This document shows positions 8,536-16,941 of a DNA stretch of 64,000 nucleotides, piece by piece. The stretch is from positions 92,776-156,775 of the forward strand of contig NZ_AVPK01000008.1 of NCBI RefSeq assembly GCF_000768685.1, in the 5' to 3' direction. Numbering within the stretch: the first letter of the stretch is position 1; every line of letters begins with the position of its first letter. This DNA is from Knoellia subterranea KCTC 19937. Lineage in GTDB: Bacteria; Actinomycetota; Actinomycetes; Actinomycetales; Dermatophilaceae. The notes under the pieces are model-generated. The model saw nothing but the letters and a program-made list of their open reading frames with translations, did not search any database and was not told the DNA's origin. The translations under genes were made by a program, and so were the position numbers.

Positions 8536-9033
8536 ATGATGGGGACCGTGACCTCCCTTCCAAGCGGACGCGGCTCGACCCTGACGTGGCTCGCGCCCCT
8601 GCTCGTCATCGCCCTCGTGGTCGGCCTGTGGTGGGTCGCCACCCGCGACACCAGCACCACGGACTCCAGCTCGCAGGGCACCCGGGCGACGGCGACCACG
8701 GAACCGGGCGGGACGGCATACCCCTCTGACGCGAACACGCCCGACTCGGGACTGGACACGATCGCGGAGTCCCGACTGCCCAAGGAGGCGAAGGCGACGC
8801 TCGCGCTGATCCGCGCGGGCGGGCCGTACCCGTACGACCAGGACGACAAGACGTTCCAGAACCGCGAAGGGATCCTGCCGCAGCAGAAGCGCGGCTACTA
8901 CCGCGAATACACCGTCGAGACACCCGGATCCGACGATCGTGGCGCCCGTCGGATCGTTGGTGGGCGCGATGGTGACAGGTACTGGACCGACGACCACTAC
9001 GACAGCTTCCGGCAGATCCAGGAGGGCCAGTGA
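8536..9033 (+). CDS. Barnase/RNase Sa-type guanyl-specific ribonuclease, membrane-anchored or secreted
   Basis: 165 aa. Residues 15-36 form one hydrophobic helix (signal anchor or uncleaved signal), followed by a Ser/Thr-rich linker and a C-terminal microbial RNase (N1/T1, Sa, barnase) domain at about 75-162. The catalytic set is visible: Glu124 in 'YYREYTV', Arg138/139 in 'GARRIVGG' and His154 in 'YWTDDHYDSF'. The enzyme should cleave RNA 3' of guanosine outside the cytoplasmic membrane. Its stop overlaps the barstar start by one base (TGATG), which couples production of the inhibitor. ATG codons at 8536 and 8539 are both possible starts; no clear Shine-Dalgarno precedes either. Confidence 0.85.
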   Translation: MMGTVTSLPSGRGSTLTWLAPLLVIALVVGLWWVATRDTSTTDSSSQGTRATATTEPGGTAYPSDANTPDSGLDTIAESRLPKEAKATLALIRAGGPYPYDQDDKTFQNREGILPQQKRGYYREYTVETPGSDDRGARRIVGGRDGDRYWTDDHYDSFRQIQEGQ

Positions 9034-9377
9034 TGCGCGTTCTCGGCGACAAGGTCGATCTCGACGGGCTCATCGCCGACGCCGTCGAGGAGGGCCGCCA
9101 GGTGCAGGTCGTGCGGGGCGGTGCGACGAAGCAGGCCACGCTCGAGGCGTTCTCGGACGCCCTGAATTTCCCCGAGTGGTTCGGCATGAATCTCGACGCC
9201 CTTGCGGACTGTCTCGACACGCTCGCCCGGGACAGCGAGGGGGAGTGGGAGATCGTCTGGGACGACGCCGCCGCCCTGCGGGAGGCCGACCCGCGGGCCG
9301 CCGCTGGCATCGAATCCGTGCTCGCCGACCTCGACGAGGACCACCCGGCCGTGCACATCACGATCATCAACCGCTGA
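9033..9377 (+). CDS. Barstar-family ribonuclease inhibitor
   Basis: 114-aa cytoplasmic protein of the barstar fold. The inhibitory core '[28 protein letters not shown]' (residues about 40-67, short excerpts of which match barstar) carries the helix and acidic residues that plug the barnase active site, and the protein ends in the expected hydrophobic strand. It starts within the stop of the RNase gene (TGATG) behind a strong caggagg Shine-Dalgarno sequence. It should protect the producer from the neighbouring RNase. The 3' end overlaps the convergent PIN toxin gene by 11 bp. Confidence 0.9.
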   Translation: MRVLGDKVDLDGLIADAVEEGRQVQVVRGGATKQATLEAFSDALNFPEWFGMNLDALADCLDTLARDSEGEWEIVWDDAAALREADPRAAAGIESVLADLDEDHPAVHITIINR

Positions 9378-9777
9378 CGCGAAGGCGCTCCATCGGCTGG
9401 GCCGTCAGTCCGGCGACGATGTCGAAGTCCTTGTCGACGTGCAGCACCGTCAGTCCGGCAAGTTCGGCGGTGGCTGCAATAAGCAGGTCAGGGATCGAGG
9501 GGGCTCGGTGGTGGCCCCTGCCGGCCAGGAGCATCTGGACCTCCAGGGCTCGGTCCTCGATGGCGGGAGTCAGGTACTCAACCGGCATCATCGCGAGCGG
9601 TGGTGAGGCGAACGCGGACCGTGCGTCCGGGGCCGTTCGCGCCGAGTAACCCACCTCCAGCCGCGTGACGCTGGCCAGGCGGACGAGTCCGCGCTCAATG
9701 CGCTCGGCCCAGACCTCGGCGTCAGAGCTCTGGCCCAGACGGACCAGGGCAGACTTGTCGATGAGCCAGGCCGTCAC
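9367..9777 (-). CDS. vapC: VapC-type PIN-domain ribonuclease toxin
   Basis: 136-aa PIN domain. The acidic metal-binding residues expected for VapC are visible: Asp in 'WLIDKSAL' at the N-terminus, Glu in '[10 protein letters not shown]', Asp in '[11 protein letters not shown]' and Asp in '[11 protein letters not shown]'. VapC toxins cleave specific RNAs (tRNA or rRNA loops). The GTG at 9777 is chosen because it forms the GTGA overlap with the vapB stop and gives the usual N-terminus; a GTG at 9783 would add two residues. The antitoxin is the gene immediately upstream. Confidence 0.87.
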   Translation of the reverse strand: MTAWLIDKSALVRLGQSSDAEVWAERIERGLVRLASVTRLEVGYSARTAPDARSAFASPPLAMMPVEYLTPAIEDRALEVQMLLAGRGHHRAPSIPDLLIAATAELAGLTVLHVDKDFDIVAGLTAQPMERLRVSG

Positions 9778-9995
9778 TGCCACGCGTCGCCCATCACCTC
9801 GTCGTCCAGAAGGTCGGCGAACCGGTCCCCGAAGGCGATCAGGTCCTGTGCCGAAATGCGGAGGTTCGCCGTGGCTGCATCGGCCGCGAGTCGCCGGCGA
9901 ATGTATTCGGCTCTGGAGAGGCCGAGGCGCGATGCGTGCGCGTCGACGCCGCTCAGCACAGCGTCGGGGATGTCCCGGATGAGCACGTCAGCCAC
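9774..9995 (-). CDS. vapB: VapB-type ribbon-helix-helix antitoxin
   Basis: 73 aa. The N-terminus '[35 protein letters not shown]' is split as a beta strand plus two helices of an FitA/VapB-type ribbon-helix-helix. The C-terminal tail ('[18 protein letters not shown]') should thread into the VapC active site. The GTG start at 9995 has a good aaggag sequence 7-8 nt upstream. Overlap with vapC ensures antitoxin-first translation. Autoregulation through the repeat at 10025-10041 is likely. Confidence 0.87.
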   Translation of the reverse strand: MADVLIRDIPDAVLSGVDAHASRLGLSRAEYIRRRLAADAATANLRISAQDLIAFGDRFADLLDDEVMGDAWQ

Positions 9996-10024
9996 GGTGC
10001 AGCTCCTTCGATGTGGGTGGGTGT

Positions 10025-10041
10025 GGATATCTCAGGATATC
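10025..10041 (-). promoter_or_regulatory. Candidate vapBC operator: two GGATATC boxes one helical turn apart
   Basis: GGATATC occurs at 10025-10031 and 10035-10041, spaced exactly 10 bp, about 30 bp upstream of vapB. The core GATATC is itself palindromic. TATCCT on the minus strand could serve as a -10 element, so a bound VapBC complex would block it. A+T-rich sequence is unusual for this window. Confidence 0.5.
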
Positions 10042-10103
10042 ATCACTGCTGACGGCGGGCGGTTGTCGGGCAGCTGTCGGGGGGTTGTGGGACGGTGAAG
10101 GGC

Positions 10104-10697
10104 ATGACGAACCCACCCGACCTGCGCCCCGCCGCCGACCGGCTCAGCGACATCGTCCGTCGCGTCGACGATCGCCACCTCGACCGGCCCACGCCCTGCG
10201 AGGGCCGCACCGTGTCGCAGCTCCTCGCGCACCTCGACGGTCTGACCCGGGCCTTCCGCGCCAGCGCAGACAAGGAGCTCGGCCCGCTCACCGACAGCAA
10301 CCCCGACGCCGCGGGCTGGCCCGAAGCGGGCTCGACGTGGCGCGAAGACATCCCGACCCAGAACGGCAGGCTCGCCGACGCCTGGCAGCGGCCCGAGGCG
10401 TGGATCGGCATGACCCGCGCCGGAGGGTTCGACGCTCCGGCCGAGGTCATGGGCCTCGTTGCTCTCGGCGAGATCACCTTCCACGGCTGGGATCTCGCCC
10501 GGGCGACCGGCCAGGAGTTCGAGCCGGACGAGGCGACGACGCAGGCTCTCGCCGCCTATGTCGAGGGTTTCGACCCTGCCGGGACACCCGGCACGTTCGG
10601 CCCGGCGGTCAACCCCATGACGGCTCGCACCGACTTCGACCGGGTCATCGCCCGGACCGGTCGCGACCCGCGTTGGCGGGCTCCCGACCGCGCCTGA
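10104..10697 (+). CDS. TIGR03086-like protein (mycothiol-dependent/DinB fold)
   Basis: 197-aa cytoplasmic protein with the MDMPI_N/DinB four-helix layout. Diagnostic segments are 'PTPCEGRTVSQLLAHLDGL' at the N-terminus and 'GEITFHGWDLARATGQ' near residue 130, where His residues bind a divalent metal in mycothiol-dependent isomerases. Such proteins are common in mycothiol-producing actinobacteria and are thought to act on mycothiol adducts or conjugates, but most are uncharacterised. The ATG at 10104 is preferred; a GTG at 10095 would add three residues. Confidence 0.75.
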   Translation: MTNPPDLRPAADRLSDIVRRVDDRHLDRPTPCEGRTVSQLLAHLDGLTRAFRASADKELGPLTDSNPDAAGWPEAGSTWREDIPTQNGRLADAWQRPEAWIGMTRAGGFDAPAEVMGLVALGEITFHGWDLARATGQEFEPDEATTQALAAYVEGFDPAGTPGTFGPAVNPMTARTDFDRVIARTGRDPRWRAPDRA

Positions 10698-10717
10698 CGC
10701 GCTGGCAGGATGGGGCC

Positions 10718-11215
10718 GTGACGACACCGAGCGAGACCCGCGTCAACCTGTCCGAAATCATGCGCGCGACCGAGGCGAACCTCCTCGGCACCGTGCACGG
10801 TGGCAACATCATGAAGGCGGTCGACAGCTGCGCCGGAGTCGTGGCCAACCGCTACGCCGGAGGACCTGCCGTCACGGCGGCCCTGGACGAGATGTCCTTC
10901 CTCACGCCCGTACGCGTCGGCGACATCCTCCACACGAGCGCGCAGCTCAACTGGGCCGGACGGTCCTCCATGGAGGTCGGCGTGCGCGTCGAGGTCGACC
11001 GCTGGGACACCCACACGGATCGGGTGCACGTCGCGAGTGCCTACCTCGTCTTCGTCGCCGTCGACGAGCACGGCAAGTCCAAGGCCGTGCCGCCGCTCGA
11101 CCTCGAGACCCCCGAGGAGAAGCGCCGCTTCCGTGAGGCCGAGATCCGCCGCGAGCACCGGCTCGCCAGCCGTGCCGCCATCGAGGCCCTGCGCGCCGAG
11201 GGTGACGACGCGTGA
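10718..11215 (+). CDS. Acyl-CoA thioesterase, hotdog fold (YciA/ACOT type)
   Basis: 165-aa hotdog-fold thioesterase. 'TVHGGNIMKAVDSCAGVVANRY' (from about residue 25) holds the conserved HGG and catalytic Asp of the acyl-CoA hydrolase family, followed by 'DEMSFLTPVRVGDILH' and 'SAYLVFVAVDEHGK'. It hydrolyses acyl-CoA to free acid and CoA; chain-length preference is unknown. The GTG at 10718 is chosen because the upstream open frame lacks any domain; CAGGAT lies 6 nt before it. The stop overlaps the dxr start (GTGA), so it is translated together with dxr, although no link to isoprenoid synthesis is established. Confidence 0.85.
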   Translation: MTTPSETRVNLSEIMRATEANLLGTVHGGNIMKAVDSCAGVVANRYAGGPAVTAALDEMSFLTPVRVGDILHTSAQLNWAGRSSMEVGVRVEVDRWDTHTDRVHVASAYLVFVAVDEHGKSKAVPPLDLETPEEKRRFREAEIRREHRLASRAAIEALRAEGDDA

Positions 11216-12402
11216 GCGCACGTTCGGTCTCGCTCCTCGGGTCGACGGGTTCGATCGGTACGCAGGCCCTCGACGTCATCGGCCGCAACCGGGACCTCTT
11301 CACCGTCACCGCGATCAGCGCTGGCAGCAACGTCGACCTCATCGCCCGCCAGGCCGTCGAGTTCGAGGTGCCTCTGGTCGCCGTCGCGTCCGGCTCGCCT
11401 GACGACGTGCGCACCGCGATCGGTGCGTATGCCGGTGAGCTGGGGCGGACGGCATACGCACCAGAAATCGTGGTCGGGGAGGAGGCCGCCGAGACGGCGG
11501 CCGCGGTCGGGGCCGACGTCGTCCTCAACGGCATCACGGGATCGATCGGTCTGCGGCCCACTCTGGCGGCGCTTGCCGCAGGGTCCACCCTCGCGCTGGC
11601 CAACAAGGAGTCGCTCATCATCGGCGGCGACCTCGTGCGCGCGGCCGCGCACCCCGACCAGATCGTGCCGGTGGACTCCGAGCACTCGGCGATCGCGCAG
11701 TCGCTGCGGGGCGGACGGTCCGAGGAGGTGCGGCGACTCGTCGTCACGGCGAGCGGCGGCCCGTTCCGTGGACGATCGCGCGCGGAGCTGGCCGACGTCA
11801 CGCCCGAGCAGGCGCTCGCGCACCCGAACTTCTCGATGGGGCGGGTCATCACGACGAACTCGGCGACCCTCGTCAACAAGGGCCTCGAGGTCATCGAGGC
11901 GCACCTGCTCTTCGACATCCCGTTCGACCGGATCGACGTCGTCGTGCACCCGCAGCAGCTGATCCACTCCATGGTCGAGTTCCGCGACGGGTCGACGATC
12001 GCGCAACTCGGGCCGCCGAGGATGCTCGTGCCCATCGCGCTCGGGCTGTCCTGGCCGGAGCGGCTCGACGACATCGACGAGCCGTGTGATTGGTCGATGG
12101 CGCAGTCGTGGGACTTCGCTCCGCTCGACGACGAGGCCTTCCCGGCCGTGCAGTTGGCCCGGCGGGTGGGGGAGGCCGGGGGCACGTTCCCCGCCGTCTA
12201 CAACGCCGCCAACGAGGTCGCAGTCGACGCGTTCCATGACGGACGCATCGGGTTCGTCGACATCGTCGACTCCGTCGAGCGGGTCGTCGATGCGCACGCC
12301 GAAGCGCATACTGGGAGTGATTTCGACGCGTCGACCGTTGAGGGAGTGCTCAGCGCCGACGCATGGGCCCGGGGGCAGGCCGCCACCGTGCTCGGGCTCT
12401 GA
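11212..12402 (+). CDS. dxr: 1-deoxy-D-xylulose 5-phosphate reductoisomerase
   Basis: 396 aa (E. coli enzyme 398 aa). It converts DXP plus NADPH to 2-C-methyl-D-erythritol 4-phosphate, the committed step of the MEP isoprenoid pathway and the target of fosmidomycin. The NADPH-binding 'LLGSTGSIG' lies at the N-terminus. The active-site segments 'NKESLIIGG', 'PVDSEHSAI', 'TASGGPFRG' and 'HPNFSMG' with 'NKGLEVIEAHLLF' are intact. The GTG start overlaps the thioesterase stop. The order dxr - rip1 - ispG matches mycobacteria except for the inserted module further down. Confidence 0.96.
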   Translation: MSARSVSLLGSTGSIGTQALDVIGRNRDLFTVTAISAGSNVDLIARQAVEFEVPLVAVASGSPDDVRTAIGAYAGELGRTAYAPEIVVGEEAAETAAAVGADVVLNGITGSIGLRPTLAALAAGSTLALANKESLIIGGDLVRAAAHPDQIVPVDSEHSAIAQSLRGGRSEEVRRLVVTASGGPFRGRSRAELADVTPEQALAHPNFSMGRVITTNSATLVNKGLEVIEAHLLFDIPFDRIDVVVHPQQLIHSMVEFRDGSTIAQLGPPRMLVPIALGLSWPERLDDIDEPCDWSMAQSWDFAPLDDEAFPAVQLARRVGEAGGTFPAVYNAANEVAVDAFHDGRIGFVDIVDSVERVVDAHAEAHTGSDFDASTVEGVLSADAWARGQAATVLGL

Positions 12403-12484
12403 CGCCAGGCAGCGTCGCACCCATCACCCGCTCGCTCCGCCCGACCACCGCCGCAAGGCACTGATGTTCTGAGGTTCGCAACAG

Positions 12485-13849
12485 ATGACCGTTCTCGCAT
12501 ACATCGTGGGCGTGCTCGTCCTCGCCTTCGGCGTCGCCGCGTCCATCGCGCTGCACGAGATCGGCCACTTGGTGCCGGCGAAGAAGTTCGGCGTGCGCGT
12601 CACCCAATACATGGTGGGTTTCGGGCCGACGGTGTTGTCGCGTCGACGCGGTGAGACGGAGTACGGCATCAAGGCCATCCCGCTCGGCGGCTACATCCGG
12701 ATGATCGGCATGTTCCCGCCCCGGGCCGGCGAGGACCCGTCGATGGTGCGCGTGTCTTCGACCGGGCGCTTCAGCCAGCTCGCGGACGAGGCCCGCAAGG
12801 CTTCCCTCGAGGAACTGCGCCCCGGCGACGAGAACCGCGTCTTCTATCGACTGCCGGTGCTGCGCAAGATCATCATCATGCTCGGCGGCCCGTTCATGAA
12901 CTTCGTCATCGGAACGGTCCTGCTGACGATTCTCGTCACGGCGCACGGCCTCCAGAGCGTCCAGGAGGGCGCCCGGGTTGCGAGCGTGGCTCAGTGCGTC
13001 AAGACGGTCGAGGAGGTGCGGAGCGACCCCAGTTGTACCGGCGCCGCCGACACCCCGGCCAATGCCGCCGGAATCCTGCCCGAGGACGAGATCCGCAGCA
13101 TTGACGGACAGGCCGTGAAGTCCTCGGCCGACGTGGGGCGGTTGATCCGGCCCCGGGTCGACAAGCCGACCGAAATCGTCCTCCTGCGTGACGGCGTCGA
13201 GAAGACCGTCACGGTCACGCCGATCCTCAACACGCTCCCGGCCTATGACGACCAGGGGCAGCCGATCCTCGATGCCAACGGCGAGCAGAAGATCATCGAG
13301 ACCGGCTACCTCGGTGTGTCATCCGGTGCGGTGCTCGGCTACGAGACGCAGCCGTTGACAGCTGTGCCCGGAATCGTCGGCGAGAGCCTGTGGCGCACGG
13401 CCGGTGCCGTCCTCAAGATCCCGCAGAAGATGGTCGGCGTCTGGAACGCCGCGTTCAGCGGTCACGAACGCGATGCCGAGAGCCCGATGTCGGTCGTGGG
13501 TGTCGGCCGCGTCGCCGGTGACGTGTCCGCGGGCAAGCTCGACGGACTCGTCGGGGAGTCGTGGAGTGACAAGGCCTGGTTCCTCGTCATGCTCATCGCC
13601 TCGCTGAACTTCATGCTGTTCGTCTTCAACCTCATCCCGCTGCTGCCTCTCGATGGTGGACACGTCGCGGGCGCGGTCTGGGAGGGCGTGAAGAAGGGTT
13701 GGGCGAAGCTGCGCGGCAACCCCGACCCGGGTCACGTCGACGTCGCCAAGGCACTACCCGTTGCGTATGCCGTGTCGCTGGGTCTGTTGGTCATGTCGGC
13801 TCTGCTGATCTATGCGGATGTGGTGAACCCGATCAACCTCGGCGGCTGA
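12485..13849 (+). CDS. rip1: Site-2 intramembrane metalloprotease, M50 family (RseP/Rip1)
   Basis: 454-aa integral membrane protease. The zinc motif 'HEIGH' lies in the first TM helix (residues about 22-26) and the second ligand motif 'LDGGHV' in the C-terminal half. One PDZ-like region with 'LPEDEIRSIDGQ' sits between them. In mycobacteria the orthologue Rip1 cleaves anti-sigma factors and other membrane substrates within the bilayer. The PDZ region here contains a Cys-bearing insert ('SVAQCVKTVEEVRSDPSCTG'), so a disulfide in an exported loop is possible. The gene ends inside the first unit of an 87-bp tandem repeat. Confidence 0.94.
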   Translation: MTVLAYIVGVLVLAFGVAASIALHEIGHLVPAKKFGVRVTQYMVGFGPTVLSRRRGETEYGIKAIPLGGYIRMIGMFPPRAGEDPSMVRVSSTGRFSQLADEARKASLEELRPGDENRVFYRLPVLRKIIIMLGGPFMNFVIGTVLLTILVTAHGLQSVQEGARVASVAQCVKTVEEVRSDPSCTGAADTPANAAGILPEDEIRSIDGQAVKSSADVGRLIRPRVDKPTEIVLLRDGVEKTVTVTPILNTLPAYDDQGQPILDANGEQKIIETGYLGVSSGAVLGYETQPLTAVPGIVGESLWRTAGAVLKIPQKMVGVWNAAFSGHERDAESPMSVVGVGRVAGDVSAGKLDGLVGESWSDKAWFLVMLIASLNFMLFVFNLIPLLPLDGGHVAGAVWEGVKKGWAKLRGNPDPGHVDVAKALPVAYAVSLGLLVMSALLIYADVVNPINLGG

Positions 13850-14030
13850 CGAAGAAGTGGAGGAGGGTTGGGACGACGGAGGAGTCCCGGCCCGGGGGAA
13901 CGGATGAGGAGCCGCCGCAACGGGTACGGCGGCTGACGAAGAAGTGGAGGAGGGTTGGGACGACGGAGGAGTCCCGGCCCGGGGGAACGGATGAGGAGGC
14001 CGCCGCTCAGGCTCGGCGGCTAACGAAGGA
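13840..14030. repeat. 87-bp tandem repeat (two full copies plus the start of a third)
   Basis: Units start at 13840, 13927 and 14014, an exact 87-bp period. Each begins CGGCGGCT(G/A)ACGAAG. The first unit includes the last codons and stop of rip1, and the third includes the last codons of the convergent histidine-kinase gene. At each unit boundary an inverted repeat forms a hairpin: 13910-13917 with 13927-13934 (8 bp), and 13999-14005 with 14014-14020 (7 bp). The array fills the rip1/kinase intergenic space and may act as a bidirectional terminator. Confidence 0.85.
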
Positions 14031-15752
14031 GTGGGGGAGTTCCGCATGGACTCGACCGCCCTGAGGCGTGGGCTGCGCGCTCACCTGACCACCCATCTCT
14101 GCGGCCCGTTCGTGCATGGACGTGAGACCCACCCCGGGGACCCATTCGCTGTTCGGTGATCCAGTGTCGGTGACCTCCACGACGAGGACGTCGTCCTCGC
14201 ACCGAAGGGTCACCGTCGCGGAAGTGCTGTCGCTGTGGCGTGCGACGTTCGTGAGTGCCTCGACGATGATGCGGTACGCCGCGACCTCGGCTGCGGCTGA
14301 CAGTGGCGGCAGTTGCGCTGCGGCGGTGGTGACGGCGAGGTGCGTGCCGTCCCTGGCTCGCAGGGTGTTCACCTGCTGACGAACGGCTCCGACGAGCCCG
14401 AGTTCGTCGAGGGCGGGTGGACGCATCGCATAGACGAGTTGGCGCACCTCCGAGATGGCCGAAGTCGTCTCGGCCCGCAACGTTCGCAGGAGGGCCTCTG
14501 AACTGCTCGGGTCACTCCGGACGGTGTTGCTCGCGGCGTCTGCGGTCATCGCGATGCCGGAGAGGCGTGGGCCGAGCCCGTCGTGCAGGTCGCGGCGCAG
14601 GCGTCGGCGCTCGTCCTCGAGCGCGCGGACGCTCTGCGCCCTCGACTCCCTCAGATCCTCTGCCAGCGCCTCTGCGCGGAGGAGCTGGACGAAGACCGGA
14701 GCGACGAGCCGCAGGACCTGTTGGTCGGGTGCCGGCACTGCCACGTCGCCGGGTCGCAGTCCCACGACGAAGTTCGCCCCCTCGAGGGACAGCGAGCGGG
14801 TCTCGTCCGCAGGTTCCCCCGATGTCACCTCGCCCGCGGCGGGGACGACCAGCGACAGGTATGGCAGGGCCAGTTCGGCGCGCACGGCGTCGAGCGCCTG
14901 AGTGGAATCGGTCCAGGGCCGAGTCGCGAGATGCGTGGCGGCCGTGAGCGGATCGGGCCTCGGCCCGAACAGGAGGTGGTCGAAGACTCCGCGGAGCGCC
15001 CCTTGCAATGGGTGCAGTCCGAGGGCGGCAATCGCTCCGACAGTGGCGAGGACCCCGATGGCCGGCGGGGTGCCGCCGAGGATCTCGAGGAACGAGCTCA
15101 CCAGCACGAGAGCGGAGAGATAGACGATGCCGGCGACGACGAAGACGACGACGCGCACCACGAGAGTGCGGACGTCGATGATGTCGGGCAGGGCCACGCC
15201 CACGTACATCGACGGCGCGAGCAGGGTCCACAGGAGGGTTCCGGCGGCGGCGCCCGCCGGGGTCGGGGAGAGGAAGAGCAGGAAGCCCGAGGCGAGCGCG
15301 ACCGCCCCGCCGACCAGCGCCACCCACACGAGGGCCCGCCGATCCTGCTCCCGGGCGTGCTCTATCCGCCACCACGTGTGCGCGATCAGCACAGTGACGG
15401 TCGCGATGCCGAGTGACCCCAGTGCGGTGTCGTTGTGTGACTGGAGCGCTCCGAGCGCCGTGGCTCCCATGACGGTCGTGGCGGCGATGAAGTCGGCCGG
15501 ATTGCGCCACGTCCATCGCGGGTAGAGCACCACCCCCAGCAGGAGCAGCCCCGCGCTCACGATCCACAGGCCGACGGCAGCGTCGCTTCGATCGCGCGAG
15601 TCGAGGACGGTGCCGATGAGGCATCCGAGACCGGCGGCGACGAGGCATCCGGCGGCGTTTCGGGTGGCCCCTTTGACGAGCAGTGCCGTCCCGCCGCAGA
15701 GGAGGGAGAGCCCGACCGCAGTGAGCGCCGCGAGAACCGGGTAGGGCGTCAC
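14007..15752 (-). CDS. Membrane sensor histidine kinase, HisKA_3 family
   Basis: 581-aa kinase. Residues 1 to about 260 contain eight or more hydrophobic helices with short loops. A GAF-like linker (about 280-390) follows, then the HisKA_3 dimerisation helix with 'RRLRRDLHDGLGPRLSG' (phospho-acceptor His of 'DLHD'), and an HATPase with 'IIVEALTNVARHS' and 'GVGLTSMHERAAEMGG'. Its GTG start overlaps the response-regulator stop. The last codons lie in the third unit of the 87-bp repeat. The stimulus is unknown. Confidence 0.9.
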   Translation of the reverse strand: MTPYPVLAALTAVGLSLLCGGTALLVKGATRNAAGCLVAAGLGCLIGTVLDSRDRSDAAVGLWIVSAGLLLLGVVLYPRWTWRNPADFIAATTVMGATALGALQSHNDTALGSLGIATVTVLIAHTWWRIEHAREQDRRALVWVALVGGAVALASGFLLFLSPTPAGAAAGTLLWTLLAPSMYVGVALPDIIDVRTLVVRVVVFVVAGIVYLSALVLVSSFLEILGGTPPAIGVLATVGAIAALGLHPLQGALRGVFDHLLFGPRPDPLTAATHLATRPWTDSTQALDAVRAELALPYLSLVVPAAGEVTSGEPADETRSLSLEGANFVVGLRPGDVAVPAPDQQVLRLVAPVFVQLLRAEALAEDLRESRAQSVRALEDERRRLRRDLHDGLGPRLSGIAMTADAASNTVRSDPSSSEALLRTLRAETTSAISEVRQLVYAMRPPALDELGLVGAVRQQVNTLRARDGTHLAVTTAAAQLPPLSAAAEVAAYRIIVEALTNVARHSDSTSATVTLRCEDDVLVVEVTDTGSPNSEWVPGVGLTSMHERAAEMGGQVSAQPTPQGGRVHAELPHSFVSRRA

Positions 15753-16399
15753 GACGGAGAACCCAGACCTCCGTCGCGAGCCACGATGATCGCGGCGGAA
15801 CGGTCGGCCACCTCGAGTTTGGCGAAGATGCTCGTGAGGTGGTTGCTCACCGTCTTGGGGGAGAGATACAGGCGCTCCGCGATCCTGGCCGTGGGAAGCC
15901 CCGACGCCAGGAGGTCGAGCACGGCGCGCTCGCGCTCCGTGAGCTGCGGGAACGGATTCGTCTCGGGCTGCGGCGCCTCGGCGAAGAACGCGAGCATGCG
16001 TGCAGCCACCCCAGGACCGAAGATCACCTGACCCGTCACGACAGCCCTGATGGCCCCGAGGATCTCGTCCTGACTCGCACCCTTGAGGAGGTACCCGCGG
16101 GCCCCGGCCCGCATCGCCGTCAACACCGTCGCGTCGTCGTCGTACATCGTCAACATGAGCACGGCCGTCGCGGGCTGGACCGCACGGATCCGGCGCGTGG
16201 CCTCGACACCGTCGACACCCGGCATACGGACATCCATCAGGACGACATCGGGACGCAGGATCTGCACTTCGCGCACGGCGTGTTCGCCGTCGGCGGCTTC
16301 TCCGACCACGATGAGCCCCTCGAGTGTCCCGATGAGGGCGCGCAGACCGCTCCGCACGACCGGGTGGTCGTCGGCGATGAGGATCCGGATCGACTCCAC
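15749..16399 (-). CDS. LuxR/NarL-family response regulator
   Basis: 216 aa from the GTG at 16399 ('VESIRILIADDHPVV'); no ATG is in frame, and CATGAT lies 6 nt before the start. The receiver domain has 'LIADDHPVVRSGL' and phospho-acceptor Asp in 'VVLMDVRMPGVDG'. The C-terminal GerE helix-turn-helix has 'LTERERAVLDLLASGLPTA' and 'SPKTVSNHLTSIFAKL'. It is the partner of the overlapping kinase gene. The two divergent small membrane-protein genes at 16555-17231 are likely targets by position. Confidence 0.92.
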   Translation of the reverse strand: MESIRILIADDHPVVRSGLRALIGTLEGLIVVGEAADGEHAVREVQILRPDVVLMDVRMPGVDGVEATRRIRAVQPATAVLMLTMYDDDATVLTAMRAGARGYLLKGASQDEILGAIRAVVTGQVIFGPGVAARMLAFFAEAPQPETNPFPQLTERERAVLDLLASGLPTARIAERLYLSPKTVSNHLTSIFAKLEVADRSAAIIVARDGGLGSPS

Positions 16400-16554
16400 G
16401 ACCCCATCATGAGGGGCAGAGTGGCTCCGTGACCCGGGAACACTTTCCTGCGTGGTCGGGAAGCCGCCGGCACCACGAAGGGAACTCAGCGTCTGGAAAC
16501 AGGAAGCGCACGTCGCGCAGCGTGGAGGCATCCACTTCCGACACAGGAGCAACC

Positions 16555-16941
16555 ATGAAACCGTCGTCCACCCGTCAGAAGGTCGGCCTCGTCCTCGCCG
16601 GCCTGCTGAGCTTGAGTTCCATTCCGTCCGTTCTCGCGCCCACCCCTGACGGCGAGGTTGGAGCCCCCTTCGGCATCCTCGTCCTGTCGTCCGTCCTCGG
16701 CGTCGTCGGCCTCGTGGCCGTGGTCGTCGCCTGGGTGCGTTCGAGCGGCACCGCGATCAGGGTGGCGGCAGGCTGCCTGATCGTCACTCTCCTGGGGTCG
16801 TTGCCGGCGTTCTTTGTCGACGTGCCGGCGATCGTCAGGTTCGGCACGGCCGCGTCCGCTCTCGTCACCGTCCTCACGATCGCACTGATGTTCTCCGGCG
16901 TCCGCGGCAACGCGGTCGGCGCGGAGGGGAGCGCGTCATGA
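16555..16941 (+). CDS. Small membrane protein of unknown function
   Basis: 128-aa protein with four hydrophobic helices (about residues 12-29, 37-62, 68-85 and 91-112). No catalytic motif is seen. The ATG has a good Shine-Dalgarno (acaggagc). It overlaps the next membrane-protein gene by 4 bp (ATGA), so the two probably form a complex. It is divergent from a NarL-type two-component system, the usual layout for a regulated membrane module. Confidence 0.7.
   Translation: MKPSSTRQKVGLVLAGLLSLSSIPSVLAPTPDGEVGAPFGILVLSSVLGVVGLVAVVVAWVRSSGTAIRVAAGCLIVTLLGSLPAFFVDVPAIVRFGTAASALVTVLTIALMFSGVRGNAVGAEGSAS

Noticed and set aside
13840..14030. Possible CRISPR-like repeat array
   Set aside because: Units are contiguous 87-bp tandem copies without unique spacers, and no cas genes are present.
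13699..14064. A repeat-encoded 121-aa protein with a duplicated Lys/Arg/Glu-rich unit
   Set aside because: It overlaps the end of rip1 in another frame, has no start signal, and follows simply from the 87-bp DNA repeat having a length divisible by three.
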